A DNA stretch of 64,000 nucleotides from Notolepis coatsorum (Eukaryota > Chordata > Actinopteri > Aulopiformes > Paralepididae): assembly GCA_963971535.1 (NCBI GenBank), contig OZ020589.1:78338347-78402346 (forward strand), read 5' to 3'. The first letter of the stretch is position 1. Every line of letters begins with the position of its first letter. The notes under the pieces were generated by a model. That model did no database searches and was not told the DNA's origin. It saw only the letters and a list, made by a program, of their open reading frames with translations. The position numbers were made by a program, and so were the translations under genes. This document shows, one piece after another, positions 1 to 11,432 of the stretch.

Positions 1-330
1 CGGAGTGGTGACCCGCAACGCAAGTCCTCTGTGAAGTAGTGGCAAGTGACAGTAACATAGCTTTCGGTCATCATCAGGGCAGTCCAGCTGTCTGTCGTCA
101 ATGCAACCCTGTGAGCAGTGGTGATGTTGCGCAAGCAACTCTGAACTTGCCATTGGTGTACCTCGCTTGAGGTGATTGTGCCCCTGGTACACTGGCTCAA
201 GCAGGTGCATCATTTGCCACAATCCTTTGCCATCAACCATCATCATGTAGTTTTTGATAAATGCGCAGACTGTCTGGGTTATTTTTTCGGCCCATTGTGG
301 GTCGCAGCTCAAAATCAACGCTTCTCTTAG
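1..330 (-). pseudogene. hAT (Ac/ZBED-like) transposase fragment
   Basis: Read on the minus strand, this stretch encodes a recognisable piece of a hAT transposase. From about 330 down to 200 it reads SCDPQWAEKITQTVCAFI followed by MMMVDGKGLWQMMHLLEP, which matches the region before the catalytic core in ZBED-like proteins. After a shift of frame, about 107 down to 15 reads VALTTDSWTALM and SYVTVTCHYFTEDL, the conserved start of the RNase H-like core around the first catalytic Asp (the D of TTDSW). The piece runs off the left edge of the window and lacks the BED finger and C-terminal dimerisation region. At least one frameshift makes it a relic. No TIR or TSD is visible, so the boundaries are approximate. 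Confidence 0.7.
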
Positions 331-951
331 CCCGCTCCATTTTGCAATTTGCCGTCACTCGTGTTTATTTTTTCTTGCTTATTTTCCAAACACAGAGGTG
401 GTTGTCACCCCGTCATAGTTATATTGCACCCTCTATCTGTTTATTGAAACATGCTTTGAAAATCCACCATTCTACTGACAGCTACTATGTAATAAGAGAC
501 AGACAACATTGTAACTAGAGCTGCCGCGATTACCGCATTACCGCGGTTACATCACGCCCACCGCAAGAGTAGGCTGAATACCGCCTCACCGCTGTTTTTT
601 TATAATAATAATAAAGTACCCTCCTCTCGTTGGGCTTGCGGCTCTGCAGATATACCCTACTCCTCTATCGAGGTTCCAAGCGACCCTATTGGGTACCAGA
701 AAAGTCACGTGAAACATTGCAGACCACTGATTGGTCAGAAAAGACCAATTTCCTGACGTTGGATCAGAGCTCATCACAACACGGCTAATAACGTTAGCTT
801 TAGCTCCCCGCCGGAGTGGACTACTATCGCTCCTCAGGAGTAGGGATGCCCCCCGGACCCCGGTTTTGAACGGGAACCGGTACTATATTAGAAAATACCG
901 GAGTATTTATAAGCTCCGACGTCCTCGGTACTGCTATCGATACTCTAGAGA

Positions 952-981
952 AATTATTATTATTATTATTATTATTATTAT
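952..981. repeat. (ATT)n microsatellite
   Basis: About ten tandem ATT units near the left end of the nested hAT derivative. Shorter runs of the same trinucleotide (aataataat) recur in the CCGCGG-family copies near 605, 2341, 11990 and 12500. Confidence 0.9.
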
Positions 982-1200
982 TTAAAAGTTGCGAACGATC
1001 CTCTCTCTGTCTCTGCACGAGAAGCGAGCCGCAGCCAGCGAGTCAATTATTACACACACTCCTCGCGAGTCGCTCGCTAGTGCTACACATAGACATACGG
1101 GTACTACATACGGGTACTCCTTAATGAAAGTTCTGTCCCCGACGCCCCGTGCTATAGCGCGCTGCACACAGACAGCAGCTCTGCATGCACTGAGTCGATC

Positions 1201-1452
1201 ATGGCGGATAGAGCGAAGCGTTCTAAAGTATGGATATACTTTACAAGGGTCAATGCCGACAATGCACGTTGCCACAAGTGCAACAAAACATTTGCCAGTA
1301 AGGGTGGCAATACGAGCAACCTATCAAAACATTTGTTGGCAAAACATGATATTAGCGTGCAGAAATGCGCCGTATTCGACTGCCTTGCACGCAGTGGTCC
1401 ATCTGCATCCACGTCCACTGCAGCCGGTAAGCCAAGATACGGAGTTTCCTAG
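1201..1452 (+). pseudogene. BED zinc-finger exon of a hAT transposase
   Basis: The 83-residue frame starts MADRAKRSKVWIYFT. It contains a complete BED-type finger: an aromatic-rich start (VWIYF), a Cys pair in CHKC, the GGNTSNL segment and a His pair in HLLAKH. BED fingers bind DNA and form the N-terminus of many hAT transposases. A GT donor-like site (ggtaagc) lies near 1425. After an apparent intron a second short frame, rich in Ser, Thr and Pro, runs from about 1535 and stops near 1650. No catalytic RNase H-fold domain follows, so this is a truncated first exon. It lies inside the element at 841-2062. The start codon is the first ATG in frame and the preceding leader looks untranslated. 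Confidence 0.75.
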
Positions 1453-2890
1453 GCTAATAACGAATTATTACAAATAGGCTAATAAACAAAATAATTGTTT
1501 AGCTACAAATACTACAATCTAAAAACTTTTTATAGATCGTCAAGCTGAGGCGTCAGCCACCAATGTGTCCCAGGCCAGTGAGCCCAGGGCCACCACACAT
1601 CCTCCCTCTACCTCCCTCCACCACCCAAAGTCCTTTCTCCCTAGCAGCTAGAGGAAGGATGACAGAGGATAGGGTGAACGAGTGTCACAGTTCTGTTAGC
1701 CTTTTGCATTTGTTGTTTATTATAAAAAGTCTATAATTCAGAGTCAGACACATTTAAAACATTGTTGCTGCTGTTGCTGAAGAAATTATGTTAATTTATT
1801 ATATTTATTTATAAAGTTATATAAAAGAACATTGCTGCTGCTGTTGCTGAAGAAATTATATTTATTTATAATACTTATTTATAAAGTATTAAGTTGTATA
1901 AATAATAAAGCAATGTCGATTCTGTTCTTAATTAATTGTCTTTTTTTCTTGCAAAAAAAATAATCAAAAAGAACCGATAAGAGTATCGATAAAGTACCGA
2001 ACCGTTAAGCAGTATCGATAAGAGTAGTAGTATCGATAAAATCCTAACGATACCCATCCCTACTCAGGAGTACTAAACGAGACATAATGATTTTACTGTC
2101 TGCAACGAATGTTATAATAAAAGCCCTTTGTTCTATACACTTGTCTGATTGAAAACTTTATTAACAGACCGCAGAATGGGACAACTCAGCACGCTCTGAG
2201 CAAAGAAAGGAACTGAGATATGAATTGAGTATTTCTTGCCTTGCTATGGTCCGGTAAATACGCTGATGTTATTGAACGTGTAACTATATAACGTTAATGC
2301 CACAAAACGAATGCCTTTATTATAAAGTAGTAACTTTATAATAATAATAATAAGAAAGGGTCGGGGGGGGTAACCACCCCTGCCCGCGACACCGAGTGAA
2401 CGGCGCACGACCAGAGGGGAAACTTCGAATCCGTGTTTCACTTTCAATAACGAATGCGTGCTTGCCGAATCCCAAACAATATTCATGCTGCAAAGTCATC
2501 CTCTAAAGATAGACATTTAGACTAGAGGCAGGCTATATGCTATAAAGAGTAGACTACTAAAAAAAATGCATTCAAACTTTTTTTTAATTTTTTTTTGTGT
2601 GCGTGCGGTAATAACCGCGGCGGTAGGAAATATTTCGCAAATTTGTGCGGTAAGGAAAACATCAATACCGCGGCAGCTCTAATTGTAACATATCATTGTT
2701 TGATAGTAGATCGAGTAAATGTCACGTGTTCAAGTAAATCTTCAACCGATCTTTGATTAATTGTTAACATCCCTAATATACATATGATATGTAAATCAAT
2801 ATTTTCCTTTAGAATAGAATAGGCTCAGGAATCAGGATTGTAAACGTGAATTAGCCTAATCCATGTCAAAAAGAGTAGCCTATAGTAAAC

Positions 2891-2891
2891 G

Positions 2892-2929
<38 letters not shown>
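2891..2929. repeat. (CA)n microsatellite, left half
   Basis: CA repeat immediately left of the element at 2930-3285. A matching CA run continues on its far side (3286-3344), so one CA tract was probably split by the insertion. Confidence 0.9.
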
Positions 2930-2932
<3 letters not shown>

Positions 2933-3285
2933 GCCTGTCATGATAACACATTTTGCTGGGCGATTAATTGACCCAGAAATTATTGCGATAAGTGATATTA
3001 TTGCGGTTTTGAGATTTTTTTTTGAGAAATGTATTTCCCAAAAGTTTTCAATTAACCCTTTTTTATTTTTTTTACTAATATAATGATAATAGCATAATAA
3101 TGCAAGGAAACCGTTTCAAAGTGCAATACACCTTTATTTAACACGGAGAGTGACTGACAAGAGGTACTGGTTCCGCCTCATAAAAACAAACACGCAAATA
3201 GCAATTAATCGCGCCCGTCAAAATCATTGCATTCATTTGAATTATCGGGCGATAAATTGATTTATTGCTTATCGCGACAGGCCTA
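2930..3285. mobile_element. Small hAT-like MITE inserted in a CA repeat
   Basis: The ends are imperfect inverted repeats: taggcctgtcatgataa at the left and ttatcgcgacaggccta at the right. The interior is non-coding and AT-rich, with gcgattaatt and gcgataaatt motifs. The target was a CA microsatellite, so an 8-bp duplication cannot be told from the repeat itself. The superfamily (hAT) is inferred from the terminal motif only. Confidence 0.7.
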
Positions 3286-3289
3286 CACA

Positions 3290-3341
<52 letters not shown>

Positions 3342-3344
3342 ACA
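3286..3344. repeat. (CA)n microsatellite, right half
   Basis: CA dinucleotide repeat continuing the tract at 2891-2929 beyond the inserted element, with a few interruptions (ccac, ctca). Confidence 0.9.
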
Positions 3345-3511
3345 TGAAGTGAAATATTTATTATCATCAACTATCCACCAGTTAGTTTTCATAGTGTAAC
3401 GTTTGGCTACTTCAAATCATTGAACACAGAGAGAGAGAATGCAAAATAAACAGGATTTTGTGGTAACATGAATAACTTCTATAAATCAGTTTGTTTTAGT
3501 TTATGTAACTA

Positions 3512-4465
3512 TTAACACATTGGTCGCCAAAATCGCTTTCCAGCGTTATTGCCCGCCATGCTTTGACCGCCAACATCGCTGTACAGCGTTTTTGAGATCA
3601 ATGTTTCATTTTTTCGCCATGGCATTCATAATTCATCCACCCAACCCCCGGTGCCCTAGCGGGACCCTAGATGGGACTGTAATGGCTCAATACCGCCGCC
3701 TGGTGGATGGTCGGGCGAGTTACACACTCAAAAACCGGAAAGTGTCATCGGTGCGTCGAGGAAATTCCTCCAGCAGTCACATCTCACTACGGGACTCCTG
3801 ACAGACACTATAGTACATATGGATCGCTGCCATAACGCAATAATCGATATGATTTCGGCGTTTATTGCGCCATACAAACCGGAAATGGATCTAGGTGATC
3901 GGCGTAGAATAATTGGGATCTTTCTCCGCCAGTCTCATCGGCGCACGGTAAGGGGGCAGTAACGTTATTTTCAACCCGATTGTGCATTTCCTTGTTTGCA
4001 AACAGTCTGATCAATATATCCACCCATAGTAAATAAAGCCGTTAGTGACGATCAAGGAATTATAAACGACCCACCCCCCCCTTTCCTCCACGCATGATGA
4101 AGCATAATGTATACCGATCATATACATTTGAATTTTTAATATAGCGTGTATGGGAAAGAAACACCAATCGATAATCTATATGCTTCAGGGCCTATAACTA
4201 CTGTTTTTGGAATTACAGCAGAAAAGATTAAAAACATACTTATATTCTCGAAGGTATTAACACAACAATGTATGAATGAAAAAATATAACGTTCCCACAT
4301 CCTGAACGATAGATAATCGATGTTGAATGGGCCATAGTAATGTCAATATAGCAATACAATTTAAAAAGTTATAGCCCTGCAAAGAAGGTAAACATCTCCA
4401 TAGGCTTTCAACGGTGGCAGACTGGGTACAATGATGGGCACAATGGCTGGCAATCAAAGTGTTAA
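3512..4465 (+). mobile_element. PiggyBac-like TTAA element, copy a
   Basis: Bounded by TTAA at 3512-3515 and 4462-4465. It starts ttaacacattggtcgcc and ends ggcaatcaaagtgttaa, an imperfect inverted repeat of the TTAACnCnTTG-GCC type seen in piggyBac-like transposons. Its 954 bp match copy b (14065-14666 joined to 26987-27336) almost base for base. Conserved internal features are a block around accgccgcctggtgg near 3693, an open stretch from ATG 3821 (MDRCHNAIID) to a splice-donor-like sequence (ggtaagg) near 3948, and a C-rich run near 4075. No transposase core is present. PiggyBac assignment rests on TTAA and the terminal motif. Confidence 0.8.
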
Positions 4466-5334
4466 GTGAGCCGCACACGGCGGGCGACCGACAGAATTGT
4501 ATCGCTTCCATTGTTATGAATGAGACAACCCACATTCGAGCGATGATCGCGCAGCAACTTCTGTTGCCTGGCTAAATATAGGCGACGGCAGGCGACACAG
4601 CAAGGACAATGAGGAAATAACATGACTTCTACTGGTGTATCATTTGTACACCATAAATTTATCAATACATGATTCATTGATCAATAACCTACGTATTATT
4701 ACCATGCTACTTATTAGGGATGCCCCGATCACGTTTTTTGCCACCGATACCGATCACCGATCGTCTTGAGCCATATCGGCCGATATCGATCGCTTTTGAT
4801 TAAAAAAAAAATATTAAAAATATTAAAAATATTTTATATAATTTTAAATTTTTTAAATTTTTTTTTATAAAATGTATATATATTATATAATCATACTTGT
4901 AGTTGTATTATCTGCGAGACATCGCCACCACGCAACAAGTCAAAATGCTCGCTATCTGCAAACAGCTCCACTGTCTGTGTGTACTCGAGTAGCCTCCAGC
5001 TACGGCCAGGATTCTCCGGAGTTGCAGCTGGACCCTATTGATCACATTCAACATGCCCTCAGCTCGAATACGCATCGAATCAGTGTTATAAGACATTGAT
5101 ATCAGGAGGAGCTATCTGTAGCTACTGCTAGATAACGTTAAGACAACGCCTCAGTGAACTATTTAGTTTAATGGGACGTTTCGTTTTGAACAGTGAGCTA
5201 ATGTGAGCTATCATGCACGTCTACTAGACTATTGCTGGAGCATTTGTTGATATCAGGAGCTATCAGTAGCTAGCCGGCTAGATACCTTTAACAATGCCTC
5301 ATGTATTAAACTAAAAGTGAATAGTTGAATGGGT

Positions 5335-6122
5335 TAGGGCTGACCTTCGAAGCTTTTTTTGGCAATCGAAGCTTCGGGGCCGAGCTTCGATTTTAATTCA
5401 AAGCTTCGAGATTTTTATTTTATTTTTATCTTATGTTGTGGGACTTGTACAGCACTTTGGTAAACTTTGTTGTTTTTAAATGTGCTCTATAAATAAAGTG
5501 GATTGGATTAATTAATTAAGTAACCCCTTTCGTGACTGTGACGTACGCAGCCAACAAGGTTTCACTCGGCTGTGTGATTTAATTCAAGGTGGATCGCTGT
5601 TTCATGGGAACTACCAATCCCCCAAATCAAGAATGTTAAAGATGAATGAAGTAAGATTTTGATTATTTGAAATATGGCCTGTGTAGACTAAACTATGCAC
5701 AGAATTATGTCAGTCTACAAGGTCCGGATTCTACATGGTCCGGCAATGTAGACCTTGTAGACTCCACTACAGACCAATTATCAGTGAATGTTCATGCATT
5801 TTTAAGAAGGGCTACTTCCACAAAAAAACAAAGAACTCACCAAAACATCTCAGTAGCACCTTATCTAAATGTTCTATTTCATATATGGAGATTCATATTT
5901 ATTTATGTATTGCATGCATTTCTACATTTTATTTCCTATTTTGTTTATTCATCCCAGTATCTTTCTTTCTTATGTGTGGAATTCTACAAGGCATGTAGGT
6001 GTATATGTGTTTGAGGATGATATCCTTCAAACAGGCAATAGTGATGATATAATTTGGGCAGTGCTGAGCTGGGTTACTTTCCTCCAGTGTATTTGTCCCC
6101 CGGCCCCACCCAATGGCCCCAT

Positions 6123-6188
<66 letters not shown>

Positions 6189-6330
6189 CGAAGTAAAAAA
6201 AAAAAATAAAAAAATTTGAACAAAAATATATATATATATATCTTTTTTTAAACTTCGATATTTTTTTAATGTTCGAAGCTTGTGCCATCGAACGAAGCTT
6301 CGAAGCTTCGAAGTATTTAAGACAGCCCTA
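5335..6330. mobile_element. hAT element of the 'cttcgaagct' family, copy 1 (nested)
   Basis: Starts tagggctgaccttcgaagct and ends cttcgaagtatttaagacagcccta. Flanked by gaatgggt (5327-5334) and gactgggt (6331-6338), a 7-of-8 target duplication. Repeated ttcgaagc palindromes line both ends. A second copy with a perfect TSD lies at 44691-45166. The interior includes the phrase ttgtgggacttgtacagcac shared by both copies, a short tail-like run with aataaa near 5494, and a CA microsatellite. No transposase. Confidence 0.85.
6124..6183. repeat. (CA)n microsatellite
   Basis: About 60 bp of CA repeat with one interruption (cata), inside the nested hAT element. Long His/Thr or Val/Cys frames across it are repeat artefacts. 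Confidence 0.95.
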
Positions 6331-6916
6331 GACTGGGTCATTCTGTTTAAACAGTAACGGTAGCTAACGTTAGCTCACGGAGCTCGCATGCACTAGGTTA
6401 GAGCAGACTATTGCCCGAGCTTGTTTGTTTACACTTTACACAGGGAAGGGAGGGGCAGGAGGAGGAGGAGACGGAGCCGCTCCAGCTCTGTGTGTCTGAG
6501 ACAGAACTCAGCGAGTGAGATCTCCGCTCGATCGGTTTTGACGATCGGCGAAAATAAAGCATTATCACCGATCACCGATCGCATACTGATTATCGGCCGA
6601 TAACGATCGGTGGCCGATCGATCGGGGCATCCCTACTACTTATGTTAATTACCATTAACAGGAACTATTTAAATAAATAACGTTAGTTGGAGAACTTAAG
6701 GTTTAGTGGCCGCTTGTCATTAACTAATAAATTGACAATACGCCACGATGCACCTACTAGATGTTTTTATACTCGGGTAACAAAAGAAGTTGTGGAGTTT
6801 AATGTCCAGGCTGCAGCTGATGTAGTTTGTAAGGTTTATTGTCCAAAGAAAATTATGGTTGAGAACAGAACAGTTAGCGTCTTCTGTGAAAAAACGTTCT
6901 CTCTCAGCAGGTGCAT

Positions 6917-7518
6917 TAGGGCTGGGCGATATGGAAAAAAATCATATCGCGATAACGATATGATAATGTTATCATATTTCTCGATATCGATAATTATCGA
7001 ATTGTTATAAGTATTACATTTTTTATTTATTTTTTAGCAACAGATGTATGTTTATTTTGCAGCAATTCTTTGTCATTGCCGCCATCTTTAGTGTTACATC
7101 CCCTCACACTCCAGTTCTCAGGCTGCAGCTGGTTTAAAAGCGAAAGTAAACCGGCTTCTCTGCTGGCTGTGGCTCCAGGGGAGTTGAACAGTTCTGGCTC
7201 TGCTAGTTTATTTTCGATCTTTTGGCGCTTTTTTGGTGGACAAACCACCGCACATGTGCACCGTGACTCGTGACTGGAGTCTAGTTCTGCTAGCACACAT
7301 AGCCTACTGTGTACAGACGGTTTCAAACTGTATTTTAAATTAGAAAACAAACAAAATAAATGGACAAGAGAAAAATAAATCTCAATTTGGTCAGTATTGT
7401 CATTTGGACAAGCAAAGCCATTACTTTAAGTTGCAGGCAAGAAAGACAAGTCTGTCCACTGTCTCTGGTTTTAAAACTGCCCTGTTGCAGGCAAAAAAAA
7501 AAAAAAACGCCCAGCCTA
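6917..7518. mobile_element. 'gggctgggcgata' family element, copy 1
   Basis: Left end tagggctgggcgatatgg, right end acgcccagccta, imperfect inverted repeats. The interior (agcaattctttgtcattgcc, ctccagttctcaggctgcag, tttttggtggacaaacc) reappears in reverse orientation in the element at 10354-12969, so the two are copies of one family. No clear target duplication was found here. The right part (about 7330-7500) has no counterpart in the other copy, and an A-run precedes the right end. Non-coding. Confidence 0.7.
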
Positions 7519-7913
7519 ACATTTGGGCAGTGCATAACAATACTTGTCCAATCGGTGGTAGTGAACGTATTGTAGCGATCAGTCATGCAGTAATGTCAGG
7601 AAGAATGAGGAGAGGTCGTATTCGTATATGGTGGTTTAATTCCAGCTCAATATGGGTTTTACAGGTTAATACTTCCCTCGTAATGCACAACACAGCTACC
7701 TGCTAATACGCTCGCTTCACGACAACCTAACGTCCGGTCTGTCCTCCCATATCTCCCGGGGGGAAACAACACCCCCCAGCTAAACAGAGCGACACATATA
7801 GCTTATTATACCTGAACGGTCGGGTCTGGTGTGGGGTGCTAAGCGATTGTCGTTGAGCGACAGACGATCGCATCGCCAGGCGACGTCGCTCGCCTGCCGT
7901 CTGTGGTCGGCTT

Positions 7914-8288
7914 TAGGGGTGTAACGGTACACAAAAACCACGGTACGGTACGTACTTCGGTTTTGAATTCAATGTTCGGTATGGGTTTTCGGTACAGTGG
8001 GGGAAAGTTTGGCTTTCCATGTTCCACTCAGGGGTGATGTAGTGTGAAGTAACTAATTGTACTTGTAGGGCTGTCAACGAATATTCTATATTGAAATTAA
8101 TAATCCACTTGTAAAAAATAATAAAAAAAAGAATAATAATTAAATTAGATTGTGAAAAAAACAGCCCTTGGTGGGCGGTCGTTAGTGGTTAACATACCGT
8201 TGTATACGCTCGGTAGTCGGTACACAGCCGTTTGGTACGGTACACACTGAAACGGTTCGGTACGGATACGTGTACCTTTACACCCCTA
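7914..8288. mobile_element. hAT-like MITE with taggggtgtaacggtac ends
   Basis: Left end taggggtgtaacggtacac and right end gtgtacctttacacccctag form an inverted repeat with subterminal ggtacgg motifs on both sides. This terminal motif is common in fish hAT elements. No convincing 8-bp duplication (gtcggctt against gtaactat). A further partial element with tagggctgtcaacgaat and aaaacagccctt as possible ends lies at about 8066-8167. Confidence 0.65.
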
Positions 8289-8335
8289 GTAACTATTGAA
8301 AAGAGATGGACAATAACATTTAGATATGCCGGTTA

Positions 8336-9751
8336 CAGGGCTCCAGACTAACGTTTTTCACCACCGTCCCAGAACCGTCCCGAAATACAGTTTTAACCGT
8401 CCCAAAGTGAATGTAAACCGTCCCATTTTTTTTTAATATATATAATATATCAACGTCAATTTGATCATATGGGGACATATTTTGTGCTGATAATGGCACA
8501 GAGGGTGAGACCAACTGTGTACCGTACCTTTTGATTATTGTAAGCACAAAGATAATAAGCAGCTATAACTAGAACGTGTCGATAATATACAGTTCCAATA
8601 ATAATAATAGATCAAATTTATATAGCGCCTTTCATAGAACCCAAGGTCGCTTCACAATCAGGACAAAAAATAGGGCTAGGGAAATAGGGGGGAAAAAGGG
8701 GATGAGGGAAGGTTAGGGATAATGGATAATGGACCTAATCTAATCTAAACTAACTGATGGGGAAAAGCCTTGGTCAAGAGGTGTGTTTTTAGAGCAGTTT
8801 TGAAGGTGTCCAGGGTTGGGGCGTTGCGATAACATTACACTTCTGTTATTTAAATGTGTCCTTACGTTAGAGTCAGGGGTTGTATTGTTGGATGCAGTTC
8901 CCTGTTGGTCAGTGTGTGTCTGTTCTCCATCTTCTTCTGCTGTGTTTATCCTCTTCAAATAGCGCAGCATATTTGCGGTGCTCTCTTCACTGTGAGGATG
9001 CCAGTATAGCGTTTATTTTTATTTTTATAACATTCTGATATTTTCGCGGTTCTTGTATAGTGGTCTCGTGCGACTGTCAACTATAATAAATATGGGCTGT
9101 TTTAAATTGTGTGAATAGTTGTTGTGAGTGCTCGCACTATGTTTCAATATAATCCGTTTTACCATTCATTCATTATAAACACAGACGTAAGGTGTCCACC
9201 GCGCGCGTCCACCGTGCTTTTTTAAGCTCCGGCCAAAATGCATGGTGACGTGTTGACCAATTTCGGAGGGGGATCCCAATGATATATCAATAAAAACGTA
9301 CCGTCAGTTCATGTCCAAGGGATTATGTTCACGCACACAGCAAGTATCACCAGTTCCTGGCATTTCTTAACCTATTTCTTTTTCGATGTCGAGATAAATT
9401 TGGGGCTGCTGCAGCGCGACCTGTGGTTTGCTGATCAGAATGGTGGGCGGGAGCTTGATGCTGGATTAGCGTATCGCTGCGTTGGGACGGCGGATATAGT
9501 CATTGGATTCAGCAAATCACGCAACGTTTAGACTTTGTTGCCGTCTCTCTGTCAACTAAGTCGGCACGAGACACGCACCGTTTGACAGCAATATGTGCAT
9601 GTGCACGCACTGACAGTCGGCTAATTGACATTTCATGTGAAAAAAAAAAATCCTCTTCGTCCCGTTTGTGTCCCGGCAATGATTTCTGTTCGTCCCAAAT
9701 CAATATTTGATCGTCCCCGGGACGACGGGACATCGTTAGTCTCAAGCCCTG
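8336..9751. mobile_element. hAT element with cagggctccagactaacg ends
   Basis: Starts cagggctccagactaacg and ends cgttagtctcaagccctg. Flanked by perfect 8-bp duplications gccggtta at 8328-8335 and 9752-9759. The ends contain repeated ccgtccc (left) and cgtcccc/gacgggac (right) motifs. The interior contains a reverse-oriented non-LTR tail (about 8598-8830). A truncated relative of the left end appears at about 49352-49440. No transposase frame. Confidence 0.9.
8598..8830 (-). mobile_element. 3' tail of a non-LTR element or SINE (reverse)
   Basis: Begins with an (aata)n run then atttatatagcgcctttc and cccaaggtcgcttcacaatc, and continues with tcaagaggtgtgtttttaga. This string is a familiar 3' tail of fish LINEs and SINEs. 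The (aata)n run would be the tail, giving minus orientation. I cannot name the family. Confidence 0.55.
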
Positions 9752-11035
9752 GCCGGTTAAGGCTTTTCTGCAGCTCTGCATCTTGGCTTTTGGTGCTTGA
9801 CAGGGGGAAATTGTCTAATAGTACAACAACACATGGACAATTTACACTGCACTCTTTTTAGATATGGGGGAAAAAAAGCCAAACGGAAGTAAAATATTTT
9901 TAGGGCTGGTCCGAATAGCATTTACAGGCTTTGAATACTCCTTGGAGTTTCAGAGTAAGTATCCGAATACTCTCAAAACACCATTAAAAACAATAAAATT
10001 AACATTTCATAATTAATTGCAATGTTAAGCATGTTTGTTTATTGTAGTTCAAAATATAATATATCCCTGTCTGTAACTTTTCTCCTGAAGATAAGAAGTC
10101 TGCTGTGTGTTCAGAAGAGTACAACACGTTCTGGTGTGCTGGGTTGCACTCTATGCATGTGTCTTCATCTCTGCCATTACCATGAAGATTGGTTACATTT
10201 TCTTCTCAAAATAAATCTCGCTGCTGCTCTGTCTGTGCCTTGTTTGGGTTGAGGGGGCTCATGTCTAGTTTGTGTTCTCAACAATCAAACCTGGCTCTTT
10301 ATTCCAGTATGCCCGCAGGTAGGAACATATTTGGCAGCATGTAGAAGTAATAGTAGGGCTGGGCGATAAAACGATAATGATAATTATCACAATATATTTT
10401 AATAATCGATATCGATATTTTTCTCCAGTCGCGAGTCACGGTGCACATGTGTGGTGGTTTGTCCACCAAAAAAGCGCCAAAAGATAGAAAAGAAACTAGC
10501 AGAGCCAGAATTATTCAACTCCCCTGGAGCCACAGCCAGCAGAGAAGCCTGTTTACTTTCCCTTTCAAACCAGCTGCAGCCTGAGAACTGGAGTGTGAGG
10601 GGCTGTAACACTAAAGATGGCGGCAACTAGAGCTTAGAGCCATATGAAATCCGTTTTATTATTTTCCAAATTCCATTTTATTTTTTCCCAAATTCCGTTT
10701 TTTCCGTTTTAATATTGCAGAATTCTGTATTTTGCTTTTTACGCTCATTTTACCATCAGAAATTGTGTCTAATAAGTGGGAATGAATAAATGTCCACAAT
10801 TCAATAAGATATAACAGTCTTTTTTAATGTTTTTAAGTGCTGCAACTCAGAAACACAGTTCAATTTTACACAATATTTTTCAATTAATATTGTGACAAAA
10901 TAAAAATACATATTTCAAGTGTAAACAATAGATACAGCTAGCTACTACTGACATTATCACAATGACAACATCAGTAACCTAGCTATATCTATTATATTGT
11001 GATGAAATATAGTAATGCATAATTTAGGCACCTTT

Positions 11036-11432
11036 AGTTTAGTTTATTTCGATTATAAAGGACGGTGTATAATGACAATCGTTTGCATTAAACAAATGGA
11101 TGGGTGCACTAGATTTAGCAAGAAGCTATCATTTCCATCTATAGTCCTATGTACTGTAACGTTTCATAGCTATTTAAGTTTATTTAGATTGTAAAGGGCA
11201 GTGTATAATGACAATCGTTTGCATTAAACAAATGGATGAGTGCACCAGATTTAGCAAGAAGCTATAATTTCCATCTATAGTCCTATGTACTGTAACGTTT
11301 CATAGCTATTTAAGTTTATTTAGATTATAAAGGGCAGTGTATAATGACAATCGTTTGCATTAAACAAATGGATGGGTGCACCAGATTTAGCTAGAACTTC
11401 TAGAAGCTATCATTTCCATCTATAGTGTTTTG
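11036..11432. repeat. 136-bp tandem repeat, about 2.9 copies
   Basis: The phrase gtgtataatgacaatcg recurs at 11065, 11201 and 11337, a period of 136 bp. Units differ by only a few substitutions. They lie inside the hAT element 10635-11892, downstream of its zinc-finger relic on the minus strand. One duplication history rather than separate insertions is likely. Confidence 0.85.

Larger units (their letters stand above)
841..2062. mobile_element. hAT deletion derivative nested in copy 1, carries a BED exon
   Basis: TIRs are tagggatg at the left and catcccta at the right, with perfect 8-bp TSDs ctcaggag at 833-840 and 2063-2070. Copy 2 of the host element has a single uninterrupted ctcaggag at the equivalent place (near 12250), which directly shows the empty site. 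Both ends carry many atcgata-like motifs. The interior holds an (ATT)n run, a BED-finger exon (1201-1452), a splice-donor-like ggtaag just after it, an acceptor-like ttatag near 1530, a short continuing frame and an AT-rich stretch with aataaa near 1903. The catalytic transposase core is absent, so it looks like an internally deleted autonomous element. Confidence 0.9.
516..2681. mobile_element. Non-autonomous hAT element, 'CCGCGG' family copy 1
   Basis: The element begins tagagctgccgcg and ends with its inverted complement cgcggcagctcta. It is flanked by a perfect 8-bp duplication, attgtaac, at 508-515 and 2682-2689, the hAT signature. Without the 1.2-kb element nested at 841-2062 it would be about 936 bp, close to copies 2 (10628-12840, about 947 bp net) and 3 (38014-39587, about 950 bp net). 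It has no coding capacity of its own. Several strings such as taccgcggtt near the ends are self-complementary. Confidence 0.9.
4715..6635. mobile_element. hAT element with TIR tagggatgccccgatc
   Basis: Starts tagggatgccccgatc and ends with the exact inverted complement gatcggggcatcccta. Flanked by perfect 8-bp duplications ctacttat at 4707-4714 and 6636-6643. The subterminal regions are full of cgatc and cggccgat motifs on both sides. There is no transposase frame, so the element is non-autonomous. It contains a second hAT-like element at 5335-6330. Net length without that insertion is about 920 bp. Confidence 0.9.
4466..7912. mobile_element. Putative TIR element enclosing two later insertions
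   Basis: The left end (gccgcacacggcgggcgac, from about 4470) and the right end (gtcgctcgcctgccgtctgt, then ggtcggc, ending near 7911) are imperfect inverted repeats of about 20 bp. The left interior (gcgatgatcgcgc, gcctggc, ggcgacggcaggcgac) also resembles the right interior (gcgacagacgatcgc, gccaggcgacgtcgc). Two other transposons (4715-6635 and 6917-7518) sit inside. The flanks contain TTA/TAA, which might fit a PIF-Harbinger 3-bp duplication, but this is not clear. The interior at 7519-7840 shows nothing else recognisable. Confidence 0.45.

Noticed and set aside
4801..4890. AT-rich stretch as a replication origin or promoter
   Set aside because: Simple A/T runs inside a hAT element; no specific motif.
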